Source: Metallyticus violacea (lineage: Eukaryota; Arthropoda; Insecta; Mantodea; Metallyticidae). Taken from it: a stretch of 64,000 bases of DNA. The translations under genes were made by a program, and so were the position numbers. The stretch spans positions 87,348,501-87,412,500 of the forward strand of contig CM060835.1 of NCBI GenBank assembly GCA_030762175.1, written 5' to 3'. Under the pieces are notes generated by a model. That model had not been told where the DNA came from, did no database searches, and saw nothing but the letters and a program-made list of their open reading frames with translations. Positions 24,556 through 36,689 of this stretch are shown here, one piece after another. Position 1 is the first letter of the stretch. Every line of letters starts with the position of its first letter.

Positions 24556-25499
24556 ATATGTTCCAAATTTATGTAAGTGAATGGAGTTAGTGTGAAAAAA
24601 ACTGTATACATTGTTTATATATATACCACTCCATTGTCAACAGCTTCGTAAGTACACTTATTTGAAAAAGTGTTCTGTTAAGTTAAATGAAGATTATACT
24701 TAGAAGGAGGGGGGAAAAAACACATATGCACACGCACACATTATCCTATTATGTCTAATTTAAGTATGTTGAGATATTTACCCACATTAAACAAACTAAC
24801 AGATATTATTTTTAACAGATACCTATGCTAACACATACACAGAAATTTCAGATAGATTCTGAAAATATAGTGTTTTCATAAAATAATTTAAACTGAAATA
24901 CAGATATTTTAGAAGTACTTTAACTAATTCTATATTACTTCATTTAATTACTGAATTTGTTAATCTAACTGAAAATTACTATACATGAGGATGCCTAGTG
25001 TGGAGTGCTACATGAGATTTTGGCAAGTCTATGATAGATGTAAATTGTTAAATTCTAATCTGATAATAATGAAATGTTGAATTTTTTTTATGTACATGAA
25101 ATTTACAGTCTCTAAGATGTATTTGAAAATGTTGAATGCTTTTAGGGAAAATCTCCAGAAGGGAAAATACAAGTGATTAAAGACTTGATACAACTGCAAT
25201 ACTTTTCATATTTGGTTTGACCAGTTAGCTGACACATGGCTCAGTAATTAGTCAGAGTGCTTACTCCTGGGTAACTGCATAACTGAAATTACTACATTGT
25301 AATGTTTCAGGCTCTCACAATAATTGTTACAATAATCATAATAATCAAAGACCTTATCTCAGGAGATGAAACTCTAATTTTATTTTATTTTCATAGAGGC
25401 TACAAAAACTCTGGAAATTTGTCTACATAAGATTTATATACATTTATCTTCTGTCTTTGAAGAACAGGAGTTGTTTGAAATATAAGAAAAACTGTGAGA

Positions 25500-26080
25500 C
25501 TGTTTATTTATTTATTTATTTCTGCTTCTCTAGTTCTTATTATTATATTTTATATTTATACATAAATATAATTAAATATGTATATCTAAAATAAAAATAA
25601 CTAAAGAAGCAGAAAAAGAATAAAAACACATAAATATTCACAGAATTATTCCTCACTATATGTCAAACAGTTTATGTTCTTCAATGGCAAAACACACAAC
25701 TCTCGGTAATTTGTCATTAGAAATATTAAATCTTACAGTAAATAAAAAGAGAAGGAAGGAGGTAAAATTCAACTAAATTATATAGTGACTTATTTATTAA
25801 AAATCTTTTTAATTGTTTCTTAACTTTATTGCCTGTCATTAGCTTATCTCTTGTGGGAGCTTATTGTAGAACTTAGCATCCATAACCAATGGGTCATTAC
25901 ATATGTTCTCCTGCATCCACACATTTTTGGCTTCCTTTTAGGAAATCTTCACTCGCATGCATCATTTTATCTTGTGACATTGCTTTTTACTCCTGATATT
26001 TTCTTTTAATTCTTCTAATGTGTGGGCATTGGTATTACACATTTATTTTTCAAGTTTATCTATTAAATAAAAATTGCAAA
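25500..26080 (-). mobile_element. LINE 3' end (minus strand)
   Basis: Minus-strand reading gives AKFYNKLPQEI-like text, then VKKQLKRFLINKSLYNLVEF at about 25870-25760, typical of the last residues of Jockey/CR1 LINE ORF2 (FYNKLPxxI ... FKKxLKxFLLxKxxYS). It ends in a TTTA-type run at 25504-25530. Upstream parts are decayed. Confidence 0.65.
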
Positions 26081-26534
26081 CTGTGAGATAAGTGTGGAAG
26101 ATAATCCCTTACTATTACTACTACTTACCCTTTCCTCAAAAATGTCCAAAATGGAATTTTATGACTATGCATTTATATGCATCGACAGTGCTGGAAATAC
26201 CCAGACCAACAATCAATGTCAAAAAGTTGTTCAAAAATGGTATGAATATATTGTTTCTGTCTCTTTATGCATTTATGGCTTCCTCATAAAAGTGCTATTG
26301 CTATGCCCCATCCATGGTTTTCTCATCATGCAACATAGTTTCATGCACAAAACTTCTCTGTGTTATAATGTCTGCTATTTTGCAATGCAAAATGGCCCTA
26401 TAAATGGATTCATGCTTTATCAGAGAACAAATGGATCAACTATCATTAACATTCCTCAAAATCAAAGCCCATCAGAGGGATTTTTTAAGACTGTGTTCTA
26501 ATCTTTCTTCAACTTGGGCTAATTTCCCCTCAGT

Positions 26535-26814
26535 ATTTTTTTAATGATGTTTAACACCCATTTTTACTACTGAGGCACCACAGGCAGTGAAAAATGGTGA
26601 TATATGAAATGAAATGATAAATTGGAAAAGGATTTTTATGGACGGAAACGTTCCAGGCCTAATTTTAGGGTATCTCCCTGGAATTTGCCAGTTGTGAGGA
26701 CTCAGGAAATCCTGGAAAAAACCTCAGTCAGGGAGGACGGTCCTGGTAGGATATGAACCCCAGACCTTCTGCTCACAAGTCCATGCCTTAACGACCTCGG
26801 CCATCCATGGCGGT
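26535..26814 (-). mobile_element. SINE, family B, full length
   Basis: Flanked by the perfect 12-bp direct repeat TTTCCCCTCAGT (26523-26534 and 26815-26826). The minus strand reads CCGCCATGGATGGCCGAGGT, then the tRNA-like head, the CTCCCTGACTG body, GTGGTGCCTCAGTAG and a T/A-rich tail. Compared with 50775-51068 it is moderately diverged. Confidence 0.92.
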
Positions 26815-27600
26815 TTTCCCCTCAGTGAGCACATACTGTTTCACTCTTTAACTTCTATTTAAAATAGATCTATTTCCTTAAATTTATTTGCAAGTAGTCA
26901 CACAGAGTATCTGTTTGGAGTGGGAACCCGAATTTTGTTAAAAATCACCTTTTAACTTCCCTGCAAGAAGATATCACACATGAATTGTATATAAACATCC
27001 TTGTTCTAATGTGTATGTTGTAGCATTATTAAAACATGAAATGAAAAGCACTAATACACTTAAACTTTTCAATCATTCGCATATTCATCACAAACAATGA
27101 AAGTAAAGCCAAGGTCACAACAGAATTGACTACTTGTAAGTTCCTTGGGCCATGCACCAGCCAACTGATTAAGTTGAACATGAAAAGCACATTGCAAAGT
27201 GCACAATTGCAAAACACAGCTTACTGAATCTTGTACTTTGTTTTTATATATAGGCTATCCAAGAATAAAGAGTTATTCCAAAGTCTGGGAAATTTTGCTT
27301 TTCTGAGCTTTGGCAATACTAATTCAATGAAGGAAGAATTACAACATTATGCGATTGATATTTGAACAAAACAATACTGTAAATAAATATGAAGTACTTA
27401 TCTATTACATTTTCACAAATCTGGAAAATTTTAAGTTTACTATAAGAATGTTAATCTATATTATTAAATTAACAGAATTAAGGGACTTGGGACTTTTAAA
27501 CATTTAGATCCTTTTATCACTACTGAGAATTAAATAATTGTTACAAATTTAATTCTCTCTCTGTCAAATTTCATAGTCTGCAGCTGAAATTATGATTTAC

Positions 27601-27785
27601 CTTTTCTAAAATCATTCCATATATCAAATTCTATGTTTCTATAAATATTTGGATCAAGTGCTTTTGCTACTTTATACGGGAATGGTGTTGAACCCTGGGC
27701 TAGTATCTCTTTTACATTTTTAATTGGTTCTTCTTGTTCTCCTCCATTATTTTCATCCAAAGATATTCCCATATGAAATCTGTAT
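27601..27785 (-). CDS. OTUD4-like: OTUD4-like exon: linker with conserved NPxxYRNxE motif
   Basis: A 185-base exon follows a TTTCATTCCAG acceptor and ends at G|GTAAATC. It encodes 61 residues: an acidic segment ([10 protein letters not shown]), then [20 protein letters not shown] and DIWNDFRK. The last block aligns with the OTUD4 segment LNPAVYRNVEYEIW that joins the OTU domain to the Tudor-like module. The acidic first half is variable in the family. It enters after two bases and leaves with one, matching both neighbours. Confidence 0.92.
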
Positions 27786-29509
27786 CTGGAATGAAATATT
27801 TTATTAACATCTTACTGGCATTTAAATGAATAAGTATAAATGGTTTTTATAGTGGGCTTTCACTAATGTTCAGTCTGTTAGACCAAGAACTTGCTGCAGG
27901 TCAATTCACTACCCATTTGAAATTAAGCCCACAACAGTAATAATAATTTATAACTATTTAGATTAGGTTGTTTTCATTCATGTTCAAAACAACAATATTG
28001 CTGAACAGAAGGTCACTTGATAGCTGCAAACTTTTATTTTTATTAAAAATTACATGGCAGTGTTTGATTAAATTAGTAAATCAAGAATTCTGCTACAGAA
28101 ACTTTTAAATGAAACTCTTTTTCTTTAAGAGTTGTTATATAGGCCCTGAACAAAAAGCACATTTTATAAAATTTAAAAATATCTAATATATTCAAAAGAA
28201 GCAAAAAAGAACAAAAAATACAGCATCTTAAATATGCAATTTAAAAAAATGTATATTTTACTTGATGGCAACCAAATCTGGATAGCTCTTCCTACCTTAA
28301 GTTAATAAAAATATTTTATTTTATTTATATTTAATTTTTCTATAAAAATATTCCATTTTGAGCAAGTTCATTCTTAAAATATTGCTTTATCTATGCGCTA
28401 TGTAAAAATTATACCCCTCTTTACTCAATTATGATAAAGTAGCAAGTTGTCTCGGAATGAATAGTGTTCTTGCAGCTGGTTTACAACTATGCCTTTAAGG
28501 AAAAATCTACTGTATTGAAAAGTCAAAAACAAAGAGGGATACTGACTAAAACAAAATGATTATATATGGGTTATATGAAGCAGACATCACTACTGAATAC
28601 TACAAAATAAGGTAAAAAATGTTACTCAAATTATAATACAAAATCAATCCAATTGTGATTTTCAAATTCAACTTGAGTAATGAAAAATTGGAACAACTAG
28701 TGCACATTTTTTTGTCTTATAAAGAATTTTTCTTTCTATTTTTTTGGAAAAGACATTTATTTACTCATTATATTTTTATGGAAAAGCATTTAATAATATA
28801 CATGGCAAGTTACTTTAATGGCACATTTTATTTCTTGGAGACTGAAAGCTCTTACATATTTTCAATAAGTATTGGATTTGTATTCAGAAGTCTGAAATCA
28901 AATCTGTAAAAAATTTTTATTGTTCGTATGAATTCTGTGGAAACTGCTTGTTTTGGAATTTCACTAGAGAATCTGCCATCACTGCAGCACAAAGGCAATG
29001 CTGACAATATTTCCAGAAGCATAAAGCACAATTTCAGAAGATAACCCTCCATACTGTTCATAACTTCTTGAGATAGCTAATGCCAATGGTGACCTGGAGC
29101 AAGTCACCAAAGTGCAGAGAACATCATTCAACATGTGTAAAATGCAACTCGGCAAAGTCCCAAGAAATCTATTCATACATTCCTCAAACCAGTTTGAAGA
29201 AATTTAAAAAATGACATAAAATTGTTTTCTTATAAGTTGTAAGCTATAAATCATTTGAACCAAACAGATAAAACTTCCAGAGTGACCTGTGATTGGCTTA
29301 TCAATAGGGAGAATAACTTTTGGGACACAGTTCCATTTATTTGATTATAAACTGTAGATTTTGGGCTAGACAAAACCCATAACATTGAAAGACCCTTACA
29401 CAGTGCCCAGATCATTGTATAGTCTGCAGTAATGCATGAATGAGACTGCTCAGTCTTACAGATCTGGTTCTAAAAGGATAGTGCCATTAGTCATATAGGA
29501 TTACAGTCA

Positions 29510-29730
29510 TTGGCAACACACGATCGACAATCTCCTCAGCTCCTCACTTTTATATTCAGTGACATCCACTGGTTTTCCAGTTCACTTTCTGTGGAATTGC
29601 CTAAAGGATAAAGCATACATCATGAAACCCAATTTAATTTATGAACTCAAAGAAAACATTCAGAGAGAGATAGATGCCATTCTGGTCAATTTTTCTGTAC
29701 AACACTATACAGGGCATGACTAAGAAAGCC
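29510..29730 (+). pseudogene. DDE transposase C-terminal fragment
   Basis: Plus-strand frame reads FLWNCLKDKAYIMKP, then NLIYELKENIQREIDAI, matching the end of arthropod Tc1/mariner-superfamily transposases (FFLWGYLKDKVY ... LEELKENIRREIxAI). Only the last third is recognisable. Confidence 0.7.
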
Positions 29731-30025
29731 AAAGTACGTTCTCATTAAGGTGATGCCCATCTATCAGATATGATAGTCAAACAATGAACAGTGCTACAAA
29801 TTCCTGTATCTTGATTGTATATTTTCTATATTTTATTATTATCATTATTTATTAATTTTTTTAGTCTTTATGTAATGTAGGTTTGTACATTGTATAATGA
29901 TACTGAACACACAAATATAAATTATTAGCAATATAAATAAAATAAAACATTTGCATTTACTGAGCTGATTTTACAGATATATATTCAGTTGATGTACAAA
30001 CAAAGCACATTGACATTTATTAATG

Positions 30026-30088
30026 TTTTTTTTTTTTTTGAATGGTGTTCAATGCCCATTTTTACTACTGAGGCACCACAGGCAGTAG
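30026..30088 (-). mobile_element. SINE, family B, 5'-truncated short copy
   Basis: Only the 3' end of family B is present (TGCCTCAGTAGTAAAAATGG on the minus strand, then a tail), flanked by the 10-bp direct repeat TTTATTAATG (30016-30025 and 30089-30098). This is a typical severely truncated retroposition. Confidence 0.85.
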
Positions 30089-30389
30089 TTTATTAATGTG
30101 GAGTGTAAATTATACAATTAGACCTTTACTATTTTTTAAAATTGATATAGATTGTATGTATAAAAGCAATGTTCCTATGAAGAGATGTTTGATTTAGTTT
30201 TTAACAGTTTACAATTGTTATTACAATGTAATTTTAAGAGAGTTGATGGAGCATTGTAAATTTGTGTACTGGAGTGCATATTCCATAAACAAACATAAAT
30301 AAGTATTTGAATGGATGAATTTATTTCTTACAATTTACATGCAGATATAATGTTTTTAGCATATAAATAGAACCAATTTCATTCAGTTT

Positions 30390-30560
30390 TCACAAACAGG
30401 TAAACATGTTAAAATCAAAGTAAACAACTTGGCATTTCCATAATCTCAATACATGTAAACTTACCAGTATTAAAACGTTTAAATTTCCCACTTAAATACC
30501 CTTAATTTATGGAGTTGCATTCCTTCTTTACCCCATTACAATTAACACCAGGTTGAGTAT
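30390..30560 (-). repeat. Dispersed repeat shared with 51690-51870
   Basis: Shares blocks with 51690-51870, including TAAACATGTTAAAATCAAAG and GAGTTGCATTCCTTC followed by ACCCCATTACA. The 51.7-kb copy sits directly beside a PLE RT, so this may be a PLE flank or internal region. Confidence 0.6.
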
Positions 30561-31400
30561 GTAATTGGAACATATATTCATTCCTAGATAGTGCCATTGT
30601 CAACATTGTTCTTCCCATTTGTCTTGCCCATTTTTGTCTCATCTTGCCTATGTTTTTTCCAAATTTTTTATTTTTTTATATTTTCATCTGATTTTAGGTT
30701 TAAAATTCTTCTACTTCTTATTTCATTTGGTTAGTTTTCCCACTTTGATAAAAGGAACTGTTCCCTCCAAAACTTGGTTTGCTTACATTCTAAACTACAA
30801 TTACAAGTACTATCTGGTTCTTCACACGTAGGACATTTTCCCTTTTATATCCATTTCTTATCCCACTTGAATATATTATTCCTGCTAAATCATACCACTT
30901 CTTTGCTTCCTGCCTTAACAGGTTTCATATCTTTCTCTTCCCCAAACATTTTCAGATTTTTTGCCATTAAGACTAGCCCATATTTCCTATTTTCATTATC
31001 CTTGTTTTTACCTCTTTCCAAAATCCTTTTCCCATCCTTTCCTCCTCGCATATTATCCCATGCCCACTTCTTGTACAATATTTTGCATTTTAGATATTCA
31101 AGTTTCTCTCCCCTTAATTTTTCCTTGTGCTACCAAATACTGTTTGGCGACATTCTCCTCTTCTAGTCTCCCTATTTCATTACCTTGCTTTTATAGTTCA
31201 ATCTTCCTAGTTCCATTAGAGCAGGTGAAGATCTAGGTCAGCCTATGACAATTCTATAGAATAGTCCATTTATTACATTTATTGCTTTCCATCCTCCATC
31301 TGGCCACCAAATTTCTATTCCATACATCATTCTGCTCTCTGCTATTGAACCACATATTATCTTTAACCATTTTACTTAAACATGTATTTAATAATAGTGT
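30560..31400 (-). mobile_element. LINE remnant (minus strand)
   Basis: The minus strand shows ESRMMYGIEIW-like text near 31340 (read as MVKDNMWFNSREQNDVWNRN in one frame and WWPDGGWKAINxCNKWTIL in another) and CPTCEEPDSTCNCSLECKQT at about 30820, a Cys/His motif of LINE C termini. Frames are heavily broken. Confidence 0.55.
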
Positions 31401-31554
31401 TTAGTAAATGTGCTTGTACCATTTATAGAAAAGTGTATTTGAAATATGTTCCATCAATGTGACCCACCCTGTTCAATGCTGATATCCTATTGTTTAGAAA
31501 CTACATTTCTTCTGCATTTATGAGGTTATTACAAAATCTTCCAGATGTGTTGAT

Positions 31555-31833
31555 TGTTTTATTTATGGCCACTCTTTAACATCTCAGTTCATCAGCAACC
31601 CATTCAATTCAGGGCATGAAATGGCTAGTATATTTTACTCAGAGGCCTCTTCTTTCAGGCTTGAGGTCCTTTTTCATGCCATAAATGTATTACATGGAAC
31701 TCATGGCTTTACTTCCCTTCTGAAGGAATTGATACTTAGGATTTTTACCCCTGAAAAAATCCATCTATGCTGGGCCAAAATTGAATCTGAGATCTTGGGT
31801 TTACGAGACAAGTATGGTTACCACTATACCATC
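31555..31833 (-). mobile_element. SINE, family A (minus strand)
   Basis: Contains the reverse complement of the whole family A body and head, ending GGTAACCATACTTGTC near 31810. The box B region is diverged. It faces the next family A copy head to head, 83 bp apart. Confidence 0.88.
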
Positions 31834-31916
31834 AAAAAAGATATGAAAATAAATAGCATGTAGCCTTATCCATTGTGAGTAAACTGACACCAGATTTTTT
31901 TCCCTCCTTTATGTGT

Positions 31917-32202
31917 CGGTCCTAGTGGTATATAGTGACCATACTTACCTTCTAAATCCAAGATCGTGGGTGTGATCCTTGTCAGGACCAATGGATTTTT
32001 TGGGCATAAAAATCCTAAGTATGGCTTCCTTCAGAAGGGAAGTAAAGCCGTGGGTCCTGTGTCATACATTTATGGCATAATACAGAATCTCAAACTGAAA
32101 GAAGAGGCCTCTGAGCAAAATTTGTCGGCCATTTCATGACTTGAATTGAATGGAATGCTGATGACCTGAGATGTTAAAGAGCGTCTGTAAATAAACCAAA
32201 TC
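31917..32202 (+). mobile_element. SINE, family A (plus strand)
   Basis: Starts TCGGTCCTAGTGGTATATAG (a damaged box A), then AAGATCGTGGGTGTGATCC and the complete body, ending GTCTGTAAATAAACCAAATC. Confidence 0.88.
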
Positions 32203-32460
32203 ATTCATTACATTCCTCCCTTATGTTCCAGTAGTAGGAAAGTAAACAACTCTGAGCACATTGATCACCGATTGCCATAATGAATTGGAAAGAGAGCACT
32301 CTTGCTGATACTGTTTTATGGTTTTAAAGGTAAGGTAAATAAGTCCTAAATTCTTGAAGATTTGCATCAGGCCTTTTGGAGATCTTGTTGTCTTGTATAA
32401 ATGTTTTCCCTCTAAAAATAGAAATGTCCTAGTGTAACACCTGGGTATTATACTGGATAT

Positions 32461-32677
32461 TATGGGAAAAACAACAAAAAAGAAAGAAAAAAAAGGGAAA
32501 AGGAAAGGAAAGGAAAGGAAAGGAAAGGAAAGGAAAGGAAAGGAAAGGAAAGGGAAGGGAAGGGAAGGGAAGGAAAGGGCAGGGAGGGAAGGAAGGAAGG
32601 AAGGAAGGAAGGAAGGAAGGAAGGAAGGAAAGAAGGAGAGAGAAAGAAGGAAGGAAGGAAGGAAGAAAGAAAGAAAT
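32461..32677. repeat. (AAAGG/AAGG)n microsatellite
   Basis: A purine-only stretch of more than 200 bases moves from AAAGG to AAGGG to AAGG units. Apparent long frames through it are only Lys/Glu/Arg or Phe/Pro/Ser repeats. Confidence 0.95.
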
Positions 32678-33379
32678 ATCATAAAATAGTTATGGTACTA
32701 AATTTTGATATTATCATAATGAAAGACTGAAAAATTAATTTCTATCAGAGCTCATTGCAGTTTCAAGAGAAACATTTAAGATTTATGGTTGAGTCTCTTG
32801 ATCAGACTCTCATTGAAAAAAATTAATAGATGCAGTGGCAGAGGTCTCATTCCCACATAGGAAAGGATTCCCACATAGGAAAGGTGTACAGGAAATAGTA
32901 ATGAAGTTCTTAAGCTAACAATAAAATTAATTTGCAATATAACTAAAATGATCTCCAAAAATAAAATATAACTGTTAGCTATAAAAAAAAGCTAATGAAC
33001 AAAGCATATTGTTAATGGAATAATACAAATTGCTAATATAGTTCTTAATCAATTTAATATAGCCTTCCCACGAATAAATAACATAAGATTCTGATTGCTT
33101 CCTCCATCTTTAATTCTACTTCTTCCCATTAAGAATTATAATTAGTATATTAGCTGAAAAAGAAAGTTTCTACATTACTAGATTTTTGGATAAACTACTG
33201 CTACCATCCATTGAGTCATACAAAAAGTCACTGAACTGTAGCTAAGCAGAAAGAATTAGACCCCAAATTTTATGACATGGGAGCAATGGAGGACTGGAAT
33301 TGGGCCAAAGATATATCACACCATGTTTTACAACAAGAAATTCAATGACCATGATGAAAGATAAATGTATGAGCTATGC

Positions 33380-33513
33380 AATCAAACCTAAAGCCAACTC
33401 CACATAAAAAGTGCCTCAAGTGACTACCAAGAGAAGTAGTAGGGCTAATCAAACCTAAAGCCAACTATGCATAAAAGGTGCCTCAAGTGACTAAGAGAAA
33501 CAGTATGGCTAAT
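33380..33513. repeat. Two-copy tandem repeat, 67 bp
   Basis: AATCAAACCTAAAGCCAACT begins at 33380 and again at 33447; both copies continue with a GTGCCTCAAGTGACTA block. Confidence 0.85.
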
Positions 33514-33514
33514 T

Positions 33515-34500
33515 ATAATTTTAAATAGTGGCAATTTTACAGCGAAATATAATATAATTTTGCTTTTTTATGAGAATATCACTCAAATTTCATTAAATTG
33601 GAACATTTTTTGTAGGTCATGCCTTCATTATCAGTATGGTTCAACTTTCAGCTTCACAGCATAGTATTCAGATATTGCTCTGTAGATTTTACACATTTGG
33701 TGATGAAGTTATTGTTGTTTGTTTGGAAAATCAACATTAACTAAACTTTCCTTGTTTTTGTTTATAAATATATTCTCCTAGACTGTTAATTCTATGGGTT
33801 TGTTAAGAGCTTTCAAGAATTTTGATTCATTTTGGCATTTGTAGTTTTTTTGACAGAAATGGTATGCAATTGACAACTTCTCTGTACATTTATATTTTAT
33901 ATCTCTCTGTGTTCTTTAAACCATGTGTAACTTCTTTTCATTTTGCCTATATATTTCATATTGTAGTCTGCTACTGATTTCATCAAGGCCTGATTTTTTT
34001 CCTGTTGGAATTTTGTCTTTTGTATTGGTTTTTAGAAGGTTTATAAACTGTATAAACTGGAGCAAAAATAATGTCATATCTTTAAATATCTTCTGGAATT
34101 TTTGTTGTGCCCTTGGATGGAACATGAATTTCTTGTACATATTATGATCCCCTTTGTAGCCTTTTAGTACAATGATGTCTTTTATTTGTTTTTATTTTTT
34201 AAATTTTTCTACTTTCTTATAAACCAAATCTATTGTGTGGCTAATTTTTTTGCCTTATATCTATTATTTTTTGGTAATCAGATTTGCATTCTGTCTAGCT
34301 TATTGTTAGATTTGTTATTCTGAATGGGAAGCTGTTGGTTATTGTGATATTATGTTGTTTTCCATTATAGCTGTTATTTTTAATGTTCTGTACCATTTCT
34401 GAATATACTGGGACAAAAGTTAGAAAGTAATCAATACAGAAATAAATGGTTTCATATTCCTGATAGCACACAACAATTAAAAACATAACAGACTTTTAAT
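33515..34500 (-). mobile_element. PLE remnant (minus strand)
   Basis: From the left: a terminal-repeat relic with the CACTCAAATTTCATTAAATT block and a decayed hammerhead region (33615-33650), then endonuclease and spacer remnants on the minus strand: FHPRAQQKFQKIFKD, NLLKTNTKDKIP and KSGLDEI. Further up come NGKQHNITITNSFPFRITNL and CYQEYETIYF. The same order is better preserved in 60214-61220. Confidence 0.75.
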
Positions 34501-35500
34501 AATTACATACTGAGAGAAGATTTAGATAGAATTTTAAAAATAAGCACTACACCTGTCATTACACCAACTGATCCTTTACAATATATAGATATCAATGTTA
34601 AACTAAATCTGGATACAATGGTCTCCAAGAATGATCCATTTGAGGTATTAAGATTGACAGCACTTACTATACTAAACAACTATTATTAGACTAATACATA
34701 ATGTAGAGTGTATGCAGATGGATCTCTTATAAATGGAGAAGAAGGCTTCAGGATTTACTATGAATAATTCTCTCAATATACACCTTTGGGACAGTATGCT
34801 AACAATTTTCATGGCAAAATAATGGCTATTAGAGCAGCTTTACAAAATTTACTGTATAGACCTAACATGTAAAAGAATTATCTAAAGTGACTCTAAAGAA
34901 GCACTACAAAGTGTAATGAATTACTATTATATATACTATAAATGAAATAAAAAACCTATATCACACTATCCAGGTCAGAAGAACAGAAATAGTTCTACAA
35001 TGGATTCCAAGTCATGTGGGTTTGAAGGGGAATAAGATTGCTGATACTTTAGCAAAAAAAAAGGAGACACCATAAAATTAAAACCACCTTTTGAATTAGA
35101 ACTTCTCTCTTAATTGGAACTCATAAAAAGATTAATATCTGAACAAGAACAACAAAATATCAAACAAAAACTTAATGGAACACCATATGAAGATCTAAAT
35201 ACTTTCATACATCTTTTATTGGAACCAAGAAAAATTGGAGTGGCCAAATTCCACTTAATTGTTGGGCATGATTGCCTATCAGAACATCTCTTCAGGGTAG
35301 AATTAATAAGGACAGCCACTGCCCACTGTGTAAGGACATGAATACTATCTTAAACAAAGAACATCTCCTGAAATGCAGCCAACTAGAAAGCAACAAACAA
35401 ATGAAAAATATTTTGGAAGCTCTTTGTTGGGAAGCTAGGAAAAAAATTATAAATATCAGCATCCCCTGTGGTCACTACAGACCAGCTGATCTTTTCTGAA
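34496..35500 (+). mobile_element. LINE remnant: RNase H and C-terminal Cys motif
   Basis: Plus-strand blocks: LREDLDRILKISTTPVITPT, VYADGSLINGEEGF (RNase H first Asp), IMAIRAALQNLLYRP, then the IVLQWIPSHV-type block with GNxxADTLAK near 35000-35050, then LNGTPYEDLNTFIHLLLEPR and CPLCKDMNTILNKEHLLKC. It is the same family as 4830-6115 and uninterrupted where that copy has an insertion. Multiple frameshifts. Confidence 0.8.
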
Positions 35501-35589
35501 TGTGCCAAATTTCAGTAATTGCCATTTTATACTGGAATCCTGGCTAAGATATTAAAATTAAAACTGATCCTACCTAAAAATATATTAGT

Positions 35590-36540
35590 TCAGTAATCAA
35601 ATTAATAAAAAAGCAACAATTCCAAACAAGGAGGAAATAAAGAAGATTATCCAGACAACCCTTCCATATCCAGAATTTATGGCCTACTAAAAATACATGG
35701 AACTTGGTAATAGTTAACACAATAACCCACATATAATTTAGCCAATTACCTTTTATAAAAAAGTTCATACTTTACCAAATGCAAATGCTAAAAGTAAAAA
35801 AAAACAAACAAACAAAACTCATCACATTTAACAAACAAAATCAGACATGTGAAACTGGAAGAGGGATTTGCTAGTTTGTTTTGATGTGGTCTCTTTATTT
35901 CCTAGCATTCTTAAAGAAAAGCTGCTGATTATTGTATAGGCTAATCTCAACGAACCTATCTGGAGAAATAATAAAACATACCTAAACCTCATAAAAATTT
36001 GCAATAATCAAACCTACTTAACATTCAGAGGCAATATTTACAAACAAAAGAATTATCTAACAATGGGAAATCCACTCTCACCATTCTTGATAGATAAATA
36101 CACAAGTATCCTAGAAATAAAATCAGTTGATGCTTTTCCACATATATGCAAATGTGGTACCATTATGCATATGATGTTTTTGAAATAGTGAATGGAGAGG
36201 ATGCAATAAAATTACTCAACCTGCAAGACAACACTGTTAAATTCACAATGGAAATAGAAAACAATATTTCCCTGCTCTGTATAAAAATGATAAAAAATGG
36301 CAATAAACTGGTATTTAGCATATTCAGAAATAAAATAGAGATCTGAGCTGAGTGGAACATGTTATTAATATACTTATGTTAGTATTCCTCTCCAAAAATG
36401 ATGCAATGCCATTTGAAATATTAAAACTACATACGTTCAAATAATTATGCATTTATTTTACATGGAAAATGTTAAATCCAAAATTTAGTAGGTTAACCAA
36501 AGAGTATACAAGAACATCAAAAGTAGAAAACAAGATACAA
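35590..36540 (+). pseudogene. PLE RT remnant
   Basis: Plus-strand blocks in order: IYGLLKIHGTW (PLE YGLPKIHKPG), LVCFDVVSLFPSILKEKL (first catalytic Asp), TFRGNIYKQKNYLTMGNPLS (PLE QxxGxxMGxPLSP), WYHYAYDVFEIVNGEDAIKL (YxDD site read as YAYD), NTVKFTMEIENN and IFRNKIE. PLE RTs have this order. The YADD site is damaged and there are frameshifts; the endonuclease is not attached. Confidence 0.85.
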
Positions 36541-36689
36541 TTAGGTGTACACAATAATATTAAGATAAGTACTTAGATGAAATATGTTGTCATTCTCATA
36601 CTACTAGAACATAGTGCAATTATGCTTCGGGTAATTCATTACCACCTGTAATTACTCCCAATAAATTTTTTTAAAGAGTTTATGCTGTT

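Larger units (their letters stand above)
23418..24664 (+). mobile_element. Young Penelope-like element (PLE), inverted-repeat insertion
   Basis: Flanked by the 12-bp direct repeat AAAAAGTGTTCT (23406-23417 and 24665-24676). The left arm 23418-23896 is the near-exact reverse complement of 24143-24618; the only difference I noticed is one base near 23521. The right arm continues 46 nt further (24619-24664). The centre, 23895-24140, is single copy and continues the endonuclease frame upstream. The RT domain is absent, so the copy cannot be autonomous. The very high arm identity shows recent origin. Confidence 0.88.
21862..27600 (-). other. Intron of the OTUD4-like gene, about 5.7 kb
   Basis: It contains a SINE (22338-22628), a TTA microsatellite (23037-23085), a young PLE (23418-24664), the 3' end of a LINE (25500-26080) and a SINE (26535-26814). 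Nothing is recognised in 24700-25500 or 26830-27600. A 135-codon frame at 26094-26501 has no family resemblance. Confidence 0.7.

Noticed and set aside
26094..26501. 135-codon plus-strand frame
   Set aside because: It is long but has no recognisable motif, begins in a TTACTACTAC-type run and ends at a SINE; it could be chance, and no splice context supports it.
30774..31236. Plus-strand frames of 130 and 91 codons rich in Phe/Ser/Leu/Pro
   Set aside because: These are antisense to a minus-strand LINE whose motifs are recognisable; the composition reflects its A-rich coding strand.
32221..32689. 153-codon and 75-codon frames across the AAGG tract
   Set aside because: Produced by the purine-only repeat; the non-repeat parts show no coding character.
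33615..33650. Hammerhead core in the PLE at 33.5 kb
   Set aside because: The position is homologous, but the CTGA box and GAAA box are both damaged and stem II does not pair.
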